Shown here piece by piece: positions 8,672 through 17,539 of a stretch of DNA of 64,000 nucleotides (the first letter of the stretch is position 1; each line of letters starts with the position of its first letter). The notes beneath the pieces were generated by a model. It made no database searches. It worked only from the letters and a program-made list of their open reading frames with translations, and was not told the origin of the DNA. The DNA comes from Methylobacterium aerolatum (lineage in GTDB: Bacteria > Pseudomonadota > Alphaproteobacteria > Rhizobiales > Beijerinckiaceae): the NCBI RefSeq assembly GCF_022179085.1, contig NZ_BPQE01000005.1, positions 62,001 to 126,000 of the forward strand, given 5' to 3'. The translations under genes were made by a program, and so were the position numbers.

Positions 8672-9865
8672 GTGATGATGGGCGAGAACACGACAGCCGG
8701 ATTGAACCACGGAACGCCCGCCGGGCCGGCGCGGCGCCCCGACACGCAGCTCGTGACGATCTTCGGCGGGTCCGGCTTCGTCGGCCGCCACGTGGTGCGG
8801 GCGCTGGCCAAGCGCGGGTACCGCATCCGCGTCGCCGTGCGCCGCCCGGATCTGGCCCTGTTCCTCCAGCCGCTCGGCAAGGTCGGACAGATCGTGGCCG
8901 TGCAGGCGAACCTGCGCTACCCCGATTCGGTCGCCCGCGCCGTCGAGCGGTCGGACATCGTGATCAACCTCGTCGGCATCCTGCAGGAGAGCGGACCGCA
9001 GCGGTTCTCGCGCCTCCAGGCCGAGGGCGCCGCGCTGATCGCGAAGGCAGCCGCCGCCGCGGGCGCGCGGATGATCCAGGTTTCCGCGATCGGGGCCGAC
9101 CCGGCCTCGCCCTCCGTCTACGCCCGCACCAAGGCCGAGGGCGAGCGCGCCGTGCTGGCCGCCTGCCCGGACGCCGTGATCTTCCGGCCCTCGCTGGTCT
9201 TCGGGCCCGGCGACAGCTTCTTCAACCGTTTCGCCGGCCTCGCCCGCGCCCTGCCGGTCCTGCCGCTCGCCGGGGCGCAGACCCGCTTCCAGCCCGTCTT
9301 CGTCGGCGACGTGGCGGAGGCCGTCGCCCGCGCGGTGGACGGCCACGCCAAGCCCGGTACGGTCTACGAACTCGGCGGCCCGGAGGTCGCGACCCTCGAT
9401 CACCTCGTGCGCTACATGCTGAGCGTGATCCAGCGCAGCCGCGTCGTCCTCGACCTGCCGCCGGCCGTCGCCTCGATCCAGGCCCGGATCCTCGAGATCG
9501 TCGACACCCTGACCTTCGGGCTCCTGCCCGATTCGCTGAAGCTCACCCGCGATCAGGTCACGCTGCTCCAGCGCGACAACGTGGTCTCGGAGGCGGCCAA
9601 GGCGGAGGGACGCAGCTTCGAGGCCCTCGGCATCGTGCCGACCGCCGCCGAGGCGGTGGTGCCGAGCTACCTCTGGACCTTCCGCAAGGCGGGCCAGTTC
9701 GCGGAGGGCCGGGGCTCCGAGGCGATCGCCGGCGTGCCGGACCTGCTGGCGCCGACCCCCATGGCTCCCCCCTCGACCCACCGCCCCGACCGCGCCGCCG
9801 GCCCGGCCATCGGTGCCGACGCGGGCAGCAGCCGCATGGGCACCCGCTGGGGCACGCGGGGGTAG
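8672..9865 (+). CDS. NDUFA9-type NAD(P)-binding protein, complex I-associated atypical SDR
   Basis: The 397-aa protein shows the Rossmann motif TIFGGSGFVGRHVVRAL near residues 27-43, then NLVGIL, VSAIGAD and a Y-x-x-x-K-like YARTKAEGE. These are the hallmarks of the atypical short-chain dehydrogenases related to the mitochondrial complex I subunit NDUFA9. In alphaproteobacteria this family is thought to help complex I or act on quinone/lipid metabolism. The C-terminal ~50 residues are Pro/Ala-rich. The start is ambiguous among GTG 8672 and ATG 8675 or 8678; AAGGAG lies at about 8653. Confidence 0.82.
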   Translation: MMMGENTTAGLNHGTPAGPARRPDTQLVTIFGGSGFVGRHVVRALAKRGYRIRVAVRRPDLALFLQPLGKVGQIVAVQANLRYPDSVARAVERSDIVINLVGILQESGPQRFSRLQAEGAALIAKAAAAAGARMIQVSAIGADPASPSVYARTKAEGERAVLAACPDAVIFRPSLVFGPGDSFFNRFAGLARALPVLPLAGAQTRFQPVFVGDVAEAVARAVDGHAKPGTVYELGGPEVATLDHLVRYMLSVIQRSRVVLDLPPAVASIQARILEIVDTLTFGLLPDSLKLTRDQVTLLQRDNVVSEAAKAEGRSFEALGIVPTAAEAVVPSYLWTFRKAGQFAEGRGSEAIAGVPDLLAPTPMAPPSTHRPDRAAGPAIGADAGSSRMGTRWGTRG

Positions 9866-9884
9866 GGGGCTGCGGAAAGCTTCG

Positions 9885-9979
9885 CCGTCATTGCGAGCGC
9901 CAGCGAAGCAATCCAGGGCAGCGGGACGTTTTCGGACGTCGCGGGTCCCTGGATTGCTTCGTTTCACTCGCAATGACGG
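9885..9979. repeat. Palindromic repeat family A, copy 1
   Basis: This is a long inverted repeat. The left arm starts CCGTCATTGCGAGCG and runs through GAAGCAATCCAGGG; the right arm is CCCTGGATTGCTTCG, ending ACTCGCAATGACGG. It lies between two convergent genes (stops at 9865 and 9992), so transcripts from both would fold into the hairpin. Related copies are at 11134, 18679 and 30873. Confidence 0.85.
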
Positions 9980-9991
9980 GGCCGGTCGCGC

Positions 9992-10975
9992 CTATCCGGT
10001 CAAACGGGCCTTCGCCTGCGCGTAATCGCGGGCGAGGCGGGCGACGAGGTCGGCGGTGGCCGGCACGTCGTCGATGCTGCCGACGCCCTGGCCGGCGCCC
10101 CACACGTCCCGCCACGCCTTCACCTTGTCGCCGCCGAAGTTCATCGCGGTCTTGTCGCGCTCCGGCAGGGCGTTGGGATCGAGGCCGGCGGCGCGGATGC
10201 TCGGGATCAGGTAGTTGCCCGGCACGCCCGTGAAGCAGGGCGTGTAGAGGATGTCGTTGGCGGCGGAGCCCGCGATCATCTCCCGGTAGCCGGGCGCGGC
10301 GTTCGCCTCCTGCGTGGCGATGAAGCGCGTGCCCATGTAGGCGAGGTCCGCCCCCATGGCCTGCGCGGCCAGGATCGCTTGGCCCGTGGCGATGGCGCCC
10401 GACAGGATGATCGGCCCGTCGTAGAAGCGGCGCACCTCCGAGACGAGGGCGAAGGGCGAGAGGGTGCCCGCGTGCCCCCCGGCCCCGGCGCAGACGAGGA
10501 TCAACCCGTCCACCCCGGCCTCCAGGGCCTTCTCGGCGTGGCGGACGGAGATCACGTCGTGGAACACCACGCCGCCATAGGCGTGCACCGGCTTGATGAC
10601 CGCGTCAGGCGCCCGCAGGCTCGTGATGATGATCGGCACCTCGTGGCGCACGCAGGTCTCGACATCCTGCGCCAGCCGGTCGTTCGAGGCGTGGACGATC
10701 TGGTTGACGGCGAAGGGGGCCACTTTCCGCGAGGGATCGGCCGCCTGGGCCTCCGCCAGTTCCCGCTTGATGCGGGTCAGCCATTCGTCGAGCACCGGCT
10801 GCGGCCGGGCGTTGAGGGCCGGGAACGAGCCGACCACCCCTGCGAGGCACTGGGCGATGACGAGGTCCGGTCCCGACACGATGAACATCGGTGAGGCGAT
10901 GACCGGCAGGGCGAGGCGCCCGCGCAGGACGGGGGGCAGGCGGCTGTCGGAGCCGGGGGACACGGTGCCGCTCAT
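9992..10975 (-). CDS. NAD(P)H-dependent flavin oxidoreductase, nitronate monooxygenase-like
   Basis: The 327-aa product is an FMN-binding TIM barrel. It has the N-terminal PVIASPMFIVSGP segment, a catalytic-type His in VFHDVIS, the phosphate-binding GAGGHAGT motif, and LSGAIATGQAI and YMGTRFIAT near the C-terminal FMN site, all typical of 2-nitropropane dioxygenase/nitronate monooxygenases. Such enzymes detoxify nitronates; related members act as flavin-dependent reductases. The frame is open upstream to 11092, but the family domain starts just after the ATG at 10975, which is therefore preferred. Confidence 0.84.
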   Translation of the reverse strand: MSGTVSPGSDSRLPPVLRGRLALPVIASPMFIVSGPDLVIAQCLAGVVGSFPALNARPQPVLDEWLTRIKRELAEAQAADPSRKVAPFAVNQIVHASNDRLAQDVETCVRHEVPIIITSLRAPDAVIKPVHAYGGVVFHDVISVRHAEKALEAGVDGLILVCAGAGGHAGTLSPFALVSEVRRFYDGPIILSGAIATGQAILAAQAMGADLAYMGTRFIATQEANAAPGYREMIAGSAANDILYTPCFTGVPGNYLIPSIRAAGLDPNALPERDKTAMNFGGDKVKAWRDVWGAGQGVGSIDDVPATADLVARLARDYAQAKARLTG

Positions 10976-11133
10976 GCCGGGAGATCCTGCAGGCGGACGT
11001 CCGGCGTCGGGCGGCATTCCATGGCGATCTCCTCCGGCGGCGCGGCCCGCGGCGGAGTTCATCCCCGGCTCGCGGCGGGGCGTGGGTGACACGCGCCCGG
11101 CGGCGATGTCAAACCAGCGCGGACTCGTTGAAC

Positions 11134-11167
11134 GCCGTCATTGCGAGCAACGCGAAGCAATGACGGC
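11134..11167. repeat. Short perfect palindrome, family A, copy 2
   Basis: An 11-bp perfect inverted repeat (GCCGTCATTGC ... GCAATGACGGC) with a 12-nt centre. It uses only the outer arms of the family A repeat, as though the internal part had been deleted. It lies 39 nt after the stop of the TPR lipoprotein gene and could act as a transcript 3' end. Confidence 0.8.
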
Positions 11168-11205
11168 GAAGGTTGGGGCGCCCTTCGAGCCCCCAACGTT
11201 GGGCC

Positions 11206-12078
11206 TCAGTTGAACAGCGACCCCATCCCACCCTGCACCCGCGACAGGCCGGACTTGGCCACCGCGTTGTTCGGGTCGATGCCGGCGGCGCGCTGGTAGT
11301 TCTCCAGGGCCTCCTTGCGCTGGCCCGACTTCTCGTAGGCGAGGCCGCGATAGGCCCAGGACGTGGCGTCCTTGTTGTTCACGTTGAGGGCCGCGTTGTA
11401 GTCCTCGATCGCCTTCGGGTACTGGTTCGTGGCGATCAGGCTCTGGCCGCGGGCGGCGTAGGGCGCCGAGACGAAGGGGTTGCGGTCGATCGCGGCGTCG
11501 AAATCGGCGATGGCCTGGGTGTCGAGGCCCTGCTTCTGCTTGACGAGGCCGCGGGCGTGGTACGCCTCGGCGGATTCCGGGTTGAGGCGGATCGCGACGT
11601 TCAGGTCGCCGAGGGCGGCGTCGAGGTTGCCCTGGGCGCGCTCCACGTTGGCCCGGCCGATATAAGCGGGGCCGTAATTCGGATCGAGGGCGATGGCCTT
11701 CGAGAAATCCTGAAGCGCCGGGGCGTCACGCCCGAGCTGGCGGCTGGCGAGCGCCCGGTTGTTGTAGGCCGAGGCGGAGTTCGGATCGAGCTGGATCGCC
11801 TTCGTGAAGTCGGCGATGGCCTCGCTGAACTGGCCCGCGCGGGCATAGGCGGCGCCGCGGGTGGTGTAGGCGGCGGCATCGGAGGGGTTGCGCTGGATCA
11901 CCTCGGTGAGCGAGGCGATATTGCTCTTCGCGGCACCCGTCGTGTCGGCCTCGACGACGGCGTACTGGCGCGGTCCGGCGGCGCTGCCCACGGTCTCGCA
12001 CCCCGCGAGCCCCGCGGCCGCGGCCACCGCCGCGCCGAGGAGCGCGGCCTTCGACACTCGCCCGAACAGTTGCGTCAT
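11206..12078 (-). CDS. TPR-repeat lipoprotein
   Basis: The 290-aa protein begins with a lipoprotein signal peptide whose lipobox is LAGC (Cys at about residue 27). About six tetratricopeptide repeats follow, each of 34 residues with the usual A-Y-x-x-R-G / A-x-x-D-F-x-x-A-I / D-P-N pattern. It should be anchored in the outer or inner membrane and act as a protein-interaction scaffold, comparable to NlpI. It ends in a short Gly-rich tail. It is a single gene; the hairpin repeat at 11134 follows its stop. Confidence 0.85.
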   Translation of the reverse strand: MTQLFGRVSKAALLGAAVAAAAGLAGCETVGSAAGPRQYAVVEADTTGAAKSNIASLTEVIQRNPSDAAAYTTRGAAYARAGQFSEAIADFTKAIQLDPNSASAYNNRALASRQLGRDAPALQDFSKAIALDPNYGPAYIGRANVERAQGNLDAALGDLNVAIRLNPESAEAYHARGLVKQKQGLDTQAIADFDAAIDRNPFVSAPYAARGQSLIATNQYPKAIEDYNAALNVNNKDATSWAYRGLAYEKSGQRKEALENYQRAAGIDPNNAVAKSGLSRVQGGMGSLFN

Positions 12079-12430
12079 CGCCCCATTCTCCCGGGTGCCC
12101 CCGCGCTCCGCACGGTGCCCCGCCCCCTTTGTCCCGTCCGCCCGGCCCGGGTCCGTGCCGCCCTATCGCGCAACACGGTGAAGACCGCCTTAAAGCGGAG
12201 GTCACGACCTGCCGGAGATCTGGAGGCGTTCGAAACGGGGGGATGTGGCGAAGGTATGGCCCCGGCCATCCGAGGGGACGCCGCAGCGCGCTCTGTCGTA
12301 CCGGTGTGGCCCCGCCGCCGCGAAAACGAGGATCCCAAAGGACTTGTCCCTTGGGGAGGTCCGGGGGCTGGGCCCCTGGACCTCGCAGGGCTCCGCCCTG
12401 TACACGCCAAAGGACGTGTCCTTTGGAAAC
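12079..12430. other. Intergenic region between purK and the TPR lipoprotein gene
   Basis: 352 bp. The part nearest the TPR gene should hold its promoter, but I see no clear -35/-10 motif. The part adjoining the purK stop is filled by a family B multi-hairpin repeat (12331-12430). I see no supportable gene here. Confidence 0.6.
12331..12430. repeat. Multi-hairpin repeat family B, copy 1
   Basis: Four short palindromes in a row: GATCCCAAAGGAC..GTCCCTTGGGG, a GGGGGCTGGGCCCC-type stem, GCAGGGCTCCGCCCTG, and CCAAAGGACGTGTCCTTTGG. It ends one base before the purK stop codon. Same architecture as 16818-16921 and 27431-27532. Confidence 0.8.
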
Positions 12431-13525
12431 CTAGCTTTTGAGCCGGGTGACGTGGCCCATCTTGCGGCCGGGGCGGGCCTCGCCCTTGCCGTAGAGGTGG
12501 AGGTGGGCGCCGGGCTCCGCGAGGAGGGCGGGCCACGCGTCGACCTCGTCGCCGATCAGGTTGTGCATCTCGCAGGGCAGGCCGCCAACGCGGGCCGCGT
12601 CGCCCAGGGGCCAGCTGCAGACGGCGCGGACATGCTGCTCGAACTGGGAGGAGAGGGCGCCCTCGATGGTCCAGTGCCCGGAATTGTGCACGCGCGGCGC
12701 GATCTCGTTGACGACGAGCCGTTCGCCGCCGTCACGGACGAGGAACATCTCCACCGCGAGCACGCCCACATAATCGAGGGCGTCCGCGATGCTGCGGGCG
12801 ATGCGCACGGCCTCCCGCGCGGTCTCGGGCGACACGCCCTGGGCGGGCACGCGGGTCACGGCCAGGATGTGGTTCCGGTGCTCGTTCTCGCAGAGGTCGA
12901 AGGCGGCGAAGCTCCCGTCCGCCCCACGGGCGGCCACGACGGAGACCTCTCGCTCGAAGGGCACGAAGCCTTCGAGGATCAGCGGCGCGCCGCCGAACTC
13001 GGCGAAGATCGCGGCGCCCTCGCCCTGGCCGGGCTCGCGGATCATGCGCTGGCCCTTGCCGTCGTAACCGAAGCGCCGGGTCTTGAGCACGGCGGGCAGG
13101 CCGATGACCTCGAAGGCGCGGGCGAGGTCGTCGGGCGTGTCCACCGCCCGGAACGGGGCGGTGGGGATGCCGAGGCCGTTGACGAACTCCTTCTCCGAGA
13201 GCCGGTCCTGGGTCGTCGCCAGGGCGTCGGCGTTCGGGTGCAGCGGCGCGTGCCGGGCCAGAACCTCGGCGGTGGCGCGGGGGATGTTCTCGAACTCGTA
13301 GGTCACGACGTCCACGGAGGCCGCGAAGGCGGCGAGCGCCGCCTCGTCGTCGTAGGCGGCGCAAGTGTGGCGCGCGGCCACGTCGAAGGCGGGGCTGTCC
13401 GCATCGGGGGCGAAGACGTGGACCTTCAGCCCGTGATGGGCCGCCGCCAGGGCGATCATCCGCCCGAGCTGGCCGCCGCCGACGATTCCCAGCGTCGCGC
13501 CGGGGGCGATTCTCGTATCCGTCAC
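12431..13525 (-). CDS. purK: 5-(carboxyamino)imidazole ribonucleotide synthase
   Basis: The 364-aa ATP-grasp enzyme starts with the Rossmann-like [11 protein letters not shown] motif (residues 13-23), then [18 protein letters not shown] (ATP-grasp loop) and [14 protein letters not shown] near the active site. PurK uses ATP and bicarbonate to make N5-CAIR from AIR in de novo purine synthesis. The start is the GTG at 13525, which overlaps the purE stop in a 4-nt GTGA arrangement. The two form a purEK operon on the minus strand. Confidence 0.95.
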   Translation of the reverse strand: MTDTRIAPGATLGIVGGGQLGRMIALAAAHHGLKVHVFAPDADSPAFDVAARHTCAAYDDEAALAAFAASVDVVTYEFENIPRATAEVLARHAPLHPNADALATTQDRLSEKEFVNGLGIPTAPFRAVDTPDDLARAFEVIGLPAVLKTRRFGYDGKGQRMIREPGQGEGAAIFAEFGGAPLILEGFVPFEREVSVVAARGADGSFAAFDLCENEHRNHILAVTRVPAQGVSPETAREAVRIARSIADALDYVGVLAVEMFLVRDGGERLVVNEIAPRVHNSGHWTIEGALSSQFEQHVRAVCSWPLGDAARVGGLPCEMHNLIGDEVDAWPALLAEPGAHLHLYGKGEARPGRKMGHVTRLKS

Positions 13526-14016
13526 GTCTGGTCGCTCTCCGGCCGCTCGGCCACCGCCGCGCTCTGGGCCTCCCGCCATGCGTCCAGGCGCCCGGCCAGG
13601 GCCCCGTCCGTCAGGGCCAGCACCGCCGCCGCGAGGAGGGCGGCATTCACGGCTCCCGCCCGCCCGATCGCCAGGGTGCCGACCGGCACGCCCGCCGGCA
13701 TCTGGACGATGGAGAGCAGGCTGTCCTGGCCCGACAGGGCCTTCGATTCCACGGGTACGCCGAAGACCGGCAGGCTCGTCATGGCCGCCGTCATGCCCGG
13801 CAGATGCGCCGCGCCCCCCGCCCCGGCGATCACCACCTTGAGGCCCGCCGCCCGCGCGCCCTTGGCGAAGGCCACGAGGCGGTCCGGCGTGCGGTGGGCG
13901 GAGACGATACGGCACTCGTGGGGCACCGCCAGCGCGTCCAGGGTCTGCGCGGCATGGCGCATGGTCTCCCAGTCGGACTGGCTTCCCATGATGATCGCGA
14001 CGAGGGGCGCCGACAT
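13522..14016 (-). CDS. purE: 5-(carboxyamino)imidazole ribonucleotide mutase
   Basis: The 164-aa product has the class I PurE motifs MGSQSDW (N-terminal), SAHRTPDR and [11 protein letters not shown], and converts N5-CAIR to CAIR as an octameric enzyme. The ATG at 14016 lies just before the first beta-strand. It is directly followed by purK with a 4-nt overlap, so coupled translation is likely. The small DUF465 gene lies 77 nt upstream on the same strand and may share a transcript. Confidence 0.95.
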   Translation of the reverse strand: MSAPLVAIIMGSQSDWETMRHAAQTLDALAVPHECRIVSAHRTPDRLVAFAKGARAAGLKVVIAGAGGAAHLPGMTAAMTSLPVFGVPVESKALSGQDSLLSIVQMPAGVPVGTLAIGRAGAVNAALLAAAVLALTDGALAGRLDAWREAQSAAVAERPESDQT

Positions 14017-14093
14017 GCGTTGTTCCAGCAAAAGAGGGCGCTTATCCGCGCCGGGCGCGGGCCGCAAGACGGGACCGCCCCGCTTCCACCGCT

Positions 14094-14312
14094 TCAGGCG
14101 ATGATGTCGGGCGTGATCAGGTCCTCGAGATGGGAGATCCGGTCGCGCAGGGTCAGCTTGCGCTTCTTCAGGCGCTGGATCTGCAACTGGTCGCCGGCCA
14201 CGCTCCGCTCCAGCGCGTCGATGGCGCCGTCGAGGTCGCGGTGCTCCTCGCGCAGGCGGGCCAGCTCGCCCTCGAGCTCGCTCGGCCCGTTCTCACCCGG
14301 TTCCGCCGTCAT
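14094..14312 (-). CDS. DUF465/YdcH-type small coiled-coil protein
   Basis: The 72-aa product is a short helical hairpin with the characteristic L-x-x-E-H-x-x-L-D and [19 protein letters not shown] motifs of the DUF465 (YdcH, SlyX-like) family. The ATG at 14312 is preferred over the in-frame ATG at 14354 because the family core begins just after it. Function of the family is unknown. A paralogous protein is encoded divergently at 14497. Confidence 0.82.
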   Translation of the reverse strand: MTAEPGENGPSELEGELARLREEHRDLDGAIDALERSVAGDQLQIQRLKKRKLTLRDRISHLEDLITPDIIA

Positions 14313-14496
14313 CGCACCCTGAAAAACGGAGCATCCATCGAAGGTCAGAAGCATGCGTCACGCCTTGAGGAGGAGCAAGCGCCGGAGAGGGCCTGTGAGC
14401 AAGGTTCTGTGAAGCTCGTCCGGCGAAAACGCTTCGACAAGGGTCTGAACCTGTGCCAGTCTGTCCGTGTCGAAACAATGACAGGAGATTCGCCTC

Positions 14497-14676
14497 ATGT
14501 CGCTGCAGACGCATCTGAGCCAACTCGCACGCAAGCACGAAGCCCTCGAACGCGAGATTCAGGACGCCATCCACAGGCCCTCGTCGAGCGACCAGCAGAT
14601 CGCGGAACTCAAACGCCGGAAGCTCCTCCTCAAGGATGAGATGAACCGGCTGCAGGGTCAGTCGACGCTGCATTGA
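14497..14676 (+). CDS. Second DUF465/YdcH-type small protein
   Basis: A 59-aa reading frame begins at ATG 14497 with an ACAGGAG ribosome-binding site at about 14481 and ends at TGA 14676. The protein (MSLQTHLSQLARKHEALERE ... LKRRKLLLKDEMNRL) has the DUF465 core: a first helix with L-x-x-K-H-x-x-L-E and a second helix with L-K-x-x-K-L-x-L-K-D-E. It is divergent from the other DUF465 gene, 184 bp away, and followed by a strong terminator hairpin, which supports it as a real short gene. Confidence 0.85.
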   Translation: MSLQTHLSQLARKHEALEREIQDAIHRPSSSDQQIAELKRRKLLLKDEMNRLQGQSTLH

Positions 14677-14703
14677 TCAGTCTTCTCCATTAGTCCGTTG
14701 CGC

Positions 14704-14739
14704 CGCGTCGCTCCCCTCAGGGGGCGACGCGATTTTGCT
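14704..14739 (+). terminator. Rho-independent terminator after the second DUF465 gene
   Basis: A hairpin with outer stem CGCGTCGC/GCGACGCG and inner CCCCT-C-AGGGG, followed by ATTTTGCTTT, lies 28 nt after the stop codon at 14676. GC-rich stem plus a U-rich tail is the classic intrinsic terminator form. Confidence 0.8.
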
Positions 14740-14886
14740 TTGATGGACCGCCCGGCGCGCCTTCCTGATCTGACAGCGTCGCCCCTGTTGCTAGCCTCGG
14801 ACGGGAGACGGCCTCGTCCTCGCGGCAGAATCGGCTAAGGTGTTCGTCCCCCGCCGAAGAGCGGAGCGCGAGGAAACGCCGCCCCG

Positions 14887-16812
14887 ATGACGAACGCTGA
14901 CCTTCCCGGCCGCTACGCGCAGACCCATGCGGCCGCCGCGCGCGACCCGGAGGCGTTCTGGCTCGACGCCGCCACGGCCCTGACCTGGGACCGGGCGCCG
15001 ACCCGCGCCTTCGATCCAGACCAAGGGCCCTACGGCCGCTGGTTTCCCGACGGGTCGCTCAACGCCTGCCACAACGCCGTCGACCGGCACGCGGATGGGT
15101 CCCGCAGGGACCAGGCGGCGATCGTCTACGATTCGCCCGTGACGGGTACCAAGCGCACGATCACCTACGGCGCGCTGCGCGACGAGGTGGCGACTCTGGC
15201 CGGCATCCTGGCCGAACTCGGCGTCGGCCGGGGCGACCGGGTGGTGCTGTACATGCCGATGATGCCCGAGGCCCTGTTCGGCATGCTCGCCTGCGCCCGG
15301 CTCGGGGCGGTGCATTCGGTGGTGTTCGGCGGCTTCGCGGCGAACGAGCTCGCCAAGCGGATCGAGGATGCCGAGCCCAAGGTGGTGCTCGCCGCCTCCT
15401 GCGGTCTCGAACCGAACCGGGTCGTCGCCTACAAGCCGCTGCTGGATGCGGCCATCGCCGCCTCCTCCCACAAGCCGACGGCCTGCCTGATCCTCCAGCG
15501 TCCGCAGGGCAAGGCGGCCCTCGACCCCGCCCGCGACCGGGACTGGGCCGAAGCGGTCGCCGACGCGAAGGGGAGGGGCGTCACGGCCGCTTGCGCGAGC
15601 ATGGCCGCGACGGACCCGCTCTACGTGCTCTACACGTCGGGCACGACGGGCAAGCCGAAGGGCGTGGTGCGCGACACGGGCGGCTACCTCACCGCCCTGG
15701 CGTGGTCGATGCCGAACCTCTACGGCGTCGCCCCCGGCGAGACCTACTTCTGCGCCTCCGACATCGGCTGGGTCGTCGGGCACTGCTACATCGTCTACGC
15801 GCCCCTGCTGCATGGGTGCACCAGCGTGCTCTACGAGGGCAAGCCGGTGGGCACGCCGGATGCCGGCGCCTTCTGGCGGGTCGTCTCCGAGCACAAGGTC
15901 GTGTGCCTGTTCACGGCGCCGACGGCCCTGCGGGCGATCAAGAAGGAGGACCCGGAGGGCGCCCTCACCGCGGAGTACGACCTCTCGGCCTTCCGCACCC
16001 TGTTCCTGGCCGGCGAGCGGGCGGACCCGGATTCCGTGGCCTGGGCCGAGCGGGTGCTCGACCGGCCGGTCATCGACCATTGGTGGCAGACGGAGACGGG
16101 CTGGCCCATCGCGGGCAACCCCGTGGGCCTCGGCCTGCTGCCGGTGAAGCACGGCAGCACCTGCGTGCCGATGCCGGGCTACGACGTCCGCGTCCTCGAC
16201 GAGGGGGGCAAGGAGGTGCCGCCGGGCACCATGGGCACCATCGCCATCCGCCTGCCCCTGCCGCCCGGCTGCCTGCCGACCCTGTGGGGTTCGGACGAGC
16301 GGATGCGCCAGAGCTACCTCGCGACCTTCCCCGGCTACTACGACACCTCGGATGCCGGGATCATCGACGAGGACGGCTACATCACGGTGCTGGGGCGCAC
16401 CGACGACATCATCAACGTCGCCGGCCATCGCCTTTCCACCGGCGGCATGGAGGCGGTGCTCTCCTCCCACCCCGACGTCGCCGAATGCGCGGTCATCGGC
16501 ATCCGCGACACCCTCAAGGGAGAGGTGCCCTGCGGCTTCGTGGTGCTGAAGGCGCGGGTCGCGCGTGATCCCGCCGTGATCGAGAAGGAACTCGTCGCCA
16601 AGGTGCGCGAGGAGATCGGCCCGGTGGCGGCGTTCAAGCTCGCGCTGACCGTGCCGCGCCTGCCGAAGACGCGCTCGGGCAAGATTTTGCGGGCGACGAT
16701 GAAGCGGATCGCCGACGACGAGCCCTGGACGATGCCCGCCACGATCGACGACGCCACGGCGCTGGAGGAGATCGGCGAGAGCCTGAAGGGCCGCGGGATC
16801 GGCGGGGCCTGA
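14887..16812 (+). CDS. prpE: Propionyl-CoA synthetase (acetyl-CoA synthetase family)
   Basis: The 641-aa AMP-forming acyl-CoA synthetase has the P-loop-like YTSGTTGKPKG motif near residue 248, the WWQTETG motif near 399, and the C-terminal RSGKILRATM motif with the catalytic lysine. The N-terminal domain (ACHNAVDRH, EALFGMLACARLGAVHSVVFGG) resembles PrpE/AcsA. It activates propionate, probably for entry into the methylmalonyl/ethylmalonyl-CoA route. Acetate as substrate cannot be excluded. It is monocistronic, and a family B repeat follows its stop. Confidence 0.87.
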   Translation: MTNADLPGRYAQTHAAAARDPEAFWLDAATALTWDRAPTRAFDPDQGPYGRWFPDGSLNACHNAVDRHADGSRRDQAAIVYDSPVTGTKRTITYGALRDEVATLAGILAELGVGRGDRVVLYMPMMPEALFGMLACARLGAVHSVVFGGFAANELAKRIEDAEPKVVLAASCGLEPNRVVAYKPLLDAAIAASSHKPTACLILQRPQGKAALDPARDRDWAEAVADAKGRGVTAACASMAATDPLYVLYTSGTTGKPKGVVRDTGGYLTALAWSMPNLYGVAPGETYFCASDIGWVVGHCYIVYAPLLHGCTSVLYEGKPVGTPDAGAFWRVVSEHKVVCLFTAPTALRAIKKEDPEGALTAEYDLSAFRTLFLAGERADPDSVAWAERVLDRPVIDHWWQTETGWPIAGNPVGLGLLPVKHGSTCVPMPGYDVRVLDEGGKEVPPGTMGTIAIRLPLPPGCLPTLWGSDERMRQSYLATFPGYYDTSDAGIIDEDGYITVLGRTDDIINVAGHRLSTGGMEAVLSSHPDVAECAVIGIRDTLKGEVPCGFVVLKARVARDPAVIEKELVAKVREEIGPVAAFKLALTVPRLPKTRSGKILRATMKRIADDEPWTMPATIDDATALEEIGESLKGRGIGGA

Positions 16813-16817
16813 AACAG

Positions 16818-16921
16818 GGATCCCAAAGGGCGAGCCCTTTGGCGGGTGCAGGGCGGTGCCCTGCACATCGAGGGGCGTCGCCCCTCGACCCCACCAAAGG
16901 ACTCAGTCCTTTGGGATCCCC
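16818..16921. repeat. Multi-hairpin repeat family B, copy 2
   Basis: This is the best-preserved copy, about 104 nt. It begins GGGATCCCAAAGG and ends CCTTTGGGATCCC, which are perfect terminal inverted repeats. Inside are a CCAAAGGGCGAGCCCTTTGG hairpin, a CAGGGCGGTGCCCTG hairpin and a CGAGGGGCGTCGCCCCTCG hairpin. It lies exactly between two convergent genes (stops at 16812 and 16927). Confidence 0.88.
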
Positions 16922-16926
16922 GATCG

Positions 16927-17328
16927 TTACTCCGCGTCGTCGTCCTCGGTATCGGGCTGGACGGAGGCCGGGACGGCCTGGGGCTCCGTCGGGATCATCG
17001 TGGCGCCCATGGCGATCATCCCGGCCATGGCGCGCTCCTTGTCGGGCGTGCGCGGGTTGCGGGCGATCAACTCGGCCTCGCGCTGGAGGCGCAGGTTGCA
17101 CGCCTTCGACGGCATGCCACCCTGCGGTGTGCAGGCGTCGTGGCGGGCGCAGGCCGCGTCGAGGGCGTCGATGGGAGGCAGCGGGGCATTGTTGCCCGGG
17201 CCGCAGTAATTGCCGTGGATCAGCATCTTCGGGCCGCCGAAGGCGGCGGGCTGCGCGTGAACCCCGCCCGAGAAGGCGGCGCACCCGGCAACCAGGAGAA
17301 ACGGGGCGGCAAGTCTCGTGAGTGGCAT
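16927..17328 (-). CDS. Secreted phospholipase A2-like protein
   Basis: The 133-aa product has a signal peptide (about residues 1-24, ending GGVHAQP). The mature part has an HGNYCGPGN calcium-loop-like motif followed by DAACARHDAC, which matches the C-x-x-H-D catalytic helix of phospholipase A2. Further Cys residues could form disulphides. It probably binds or hydrolyses lipids in the periplasm or outside the cell. The ATG at 17328 directly starts the signal peptide; the frame is open upstream but that part has no such features. The C-terminus is acidic (TEDDDAE). Confidence 0.78.
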   Translation of the reverse strand: MPLTRLAAPFLLVAGCAAFSGGVHAQPAAFGGPKMLIHGNYCGPGNNAPLPPIDALDAACARHDACTPQGGMPSKACNLRLQREAELIARNPRTPDKERAMAGMIAMGATMIPTEPQAVPASVQPDTEDDDAE

Positions 17329-17539
17329 GACAAGGACCTTGGCGATCTCGCCCCCTCTGGCGGCTCGCGCCGCCGCATCGCGGCGACTTAACCAAAACTG
17401 GTAATCGTCTTGGGGGTTCCCCCCACGCCTGGATCGGGCCTCTTGGCCGCACCGGGCCGACAGGTGCGCGATCGCCCTCGCCCGACTGGTCGGCGCGCCG
17501 TCCCTGCCCCACAATGCATTCATCATTCGGAGACCGTCG

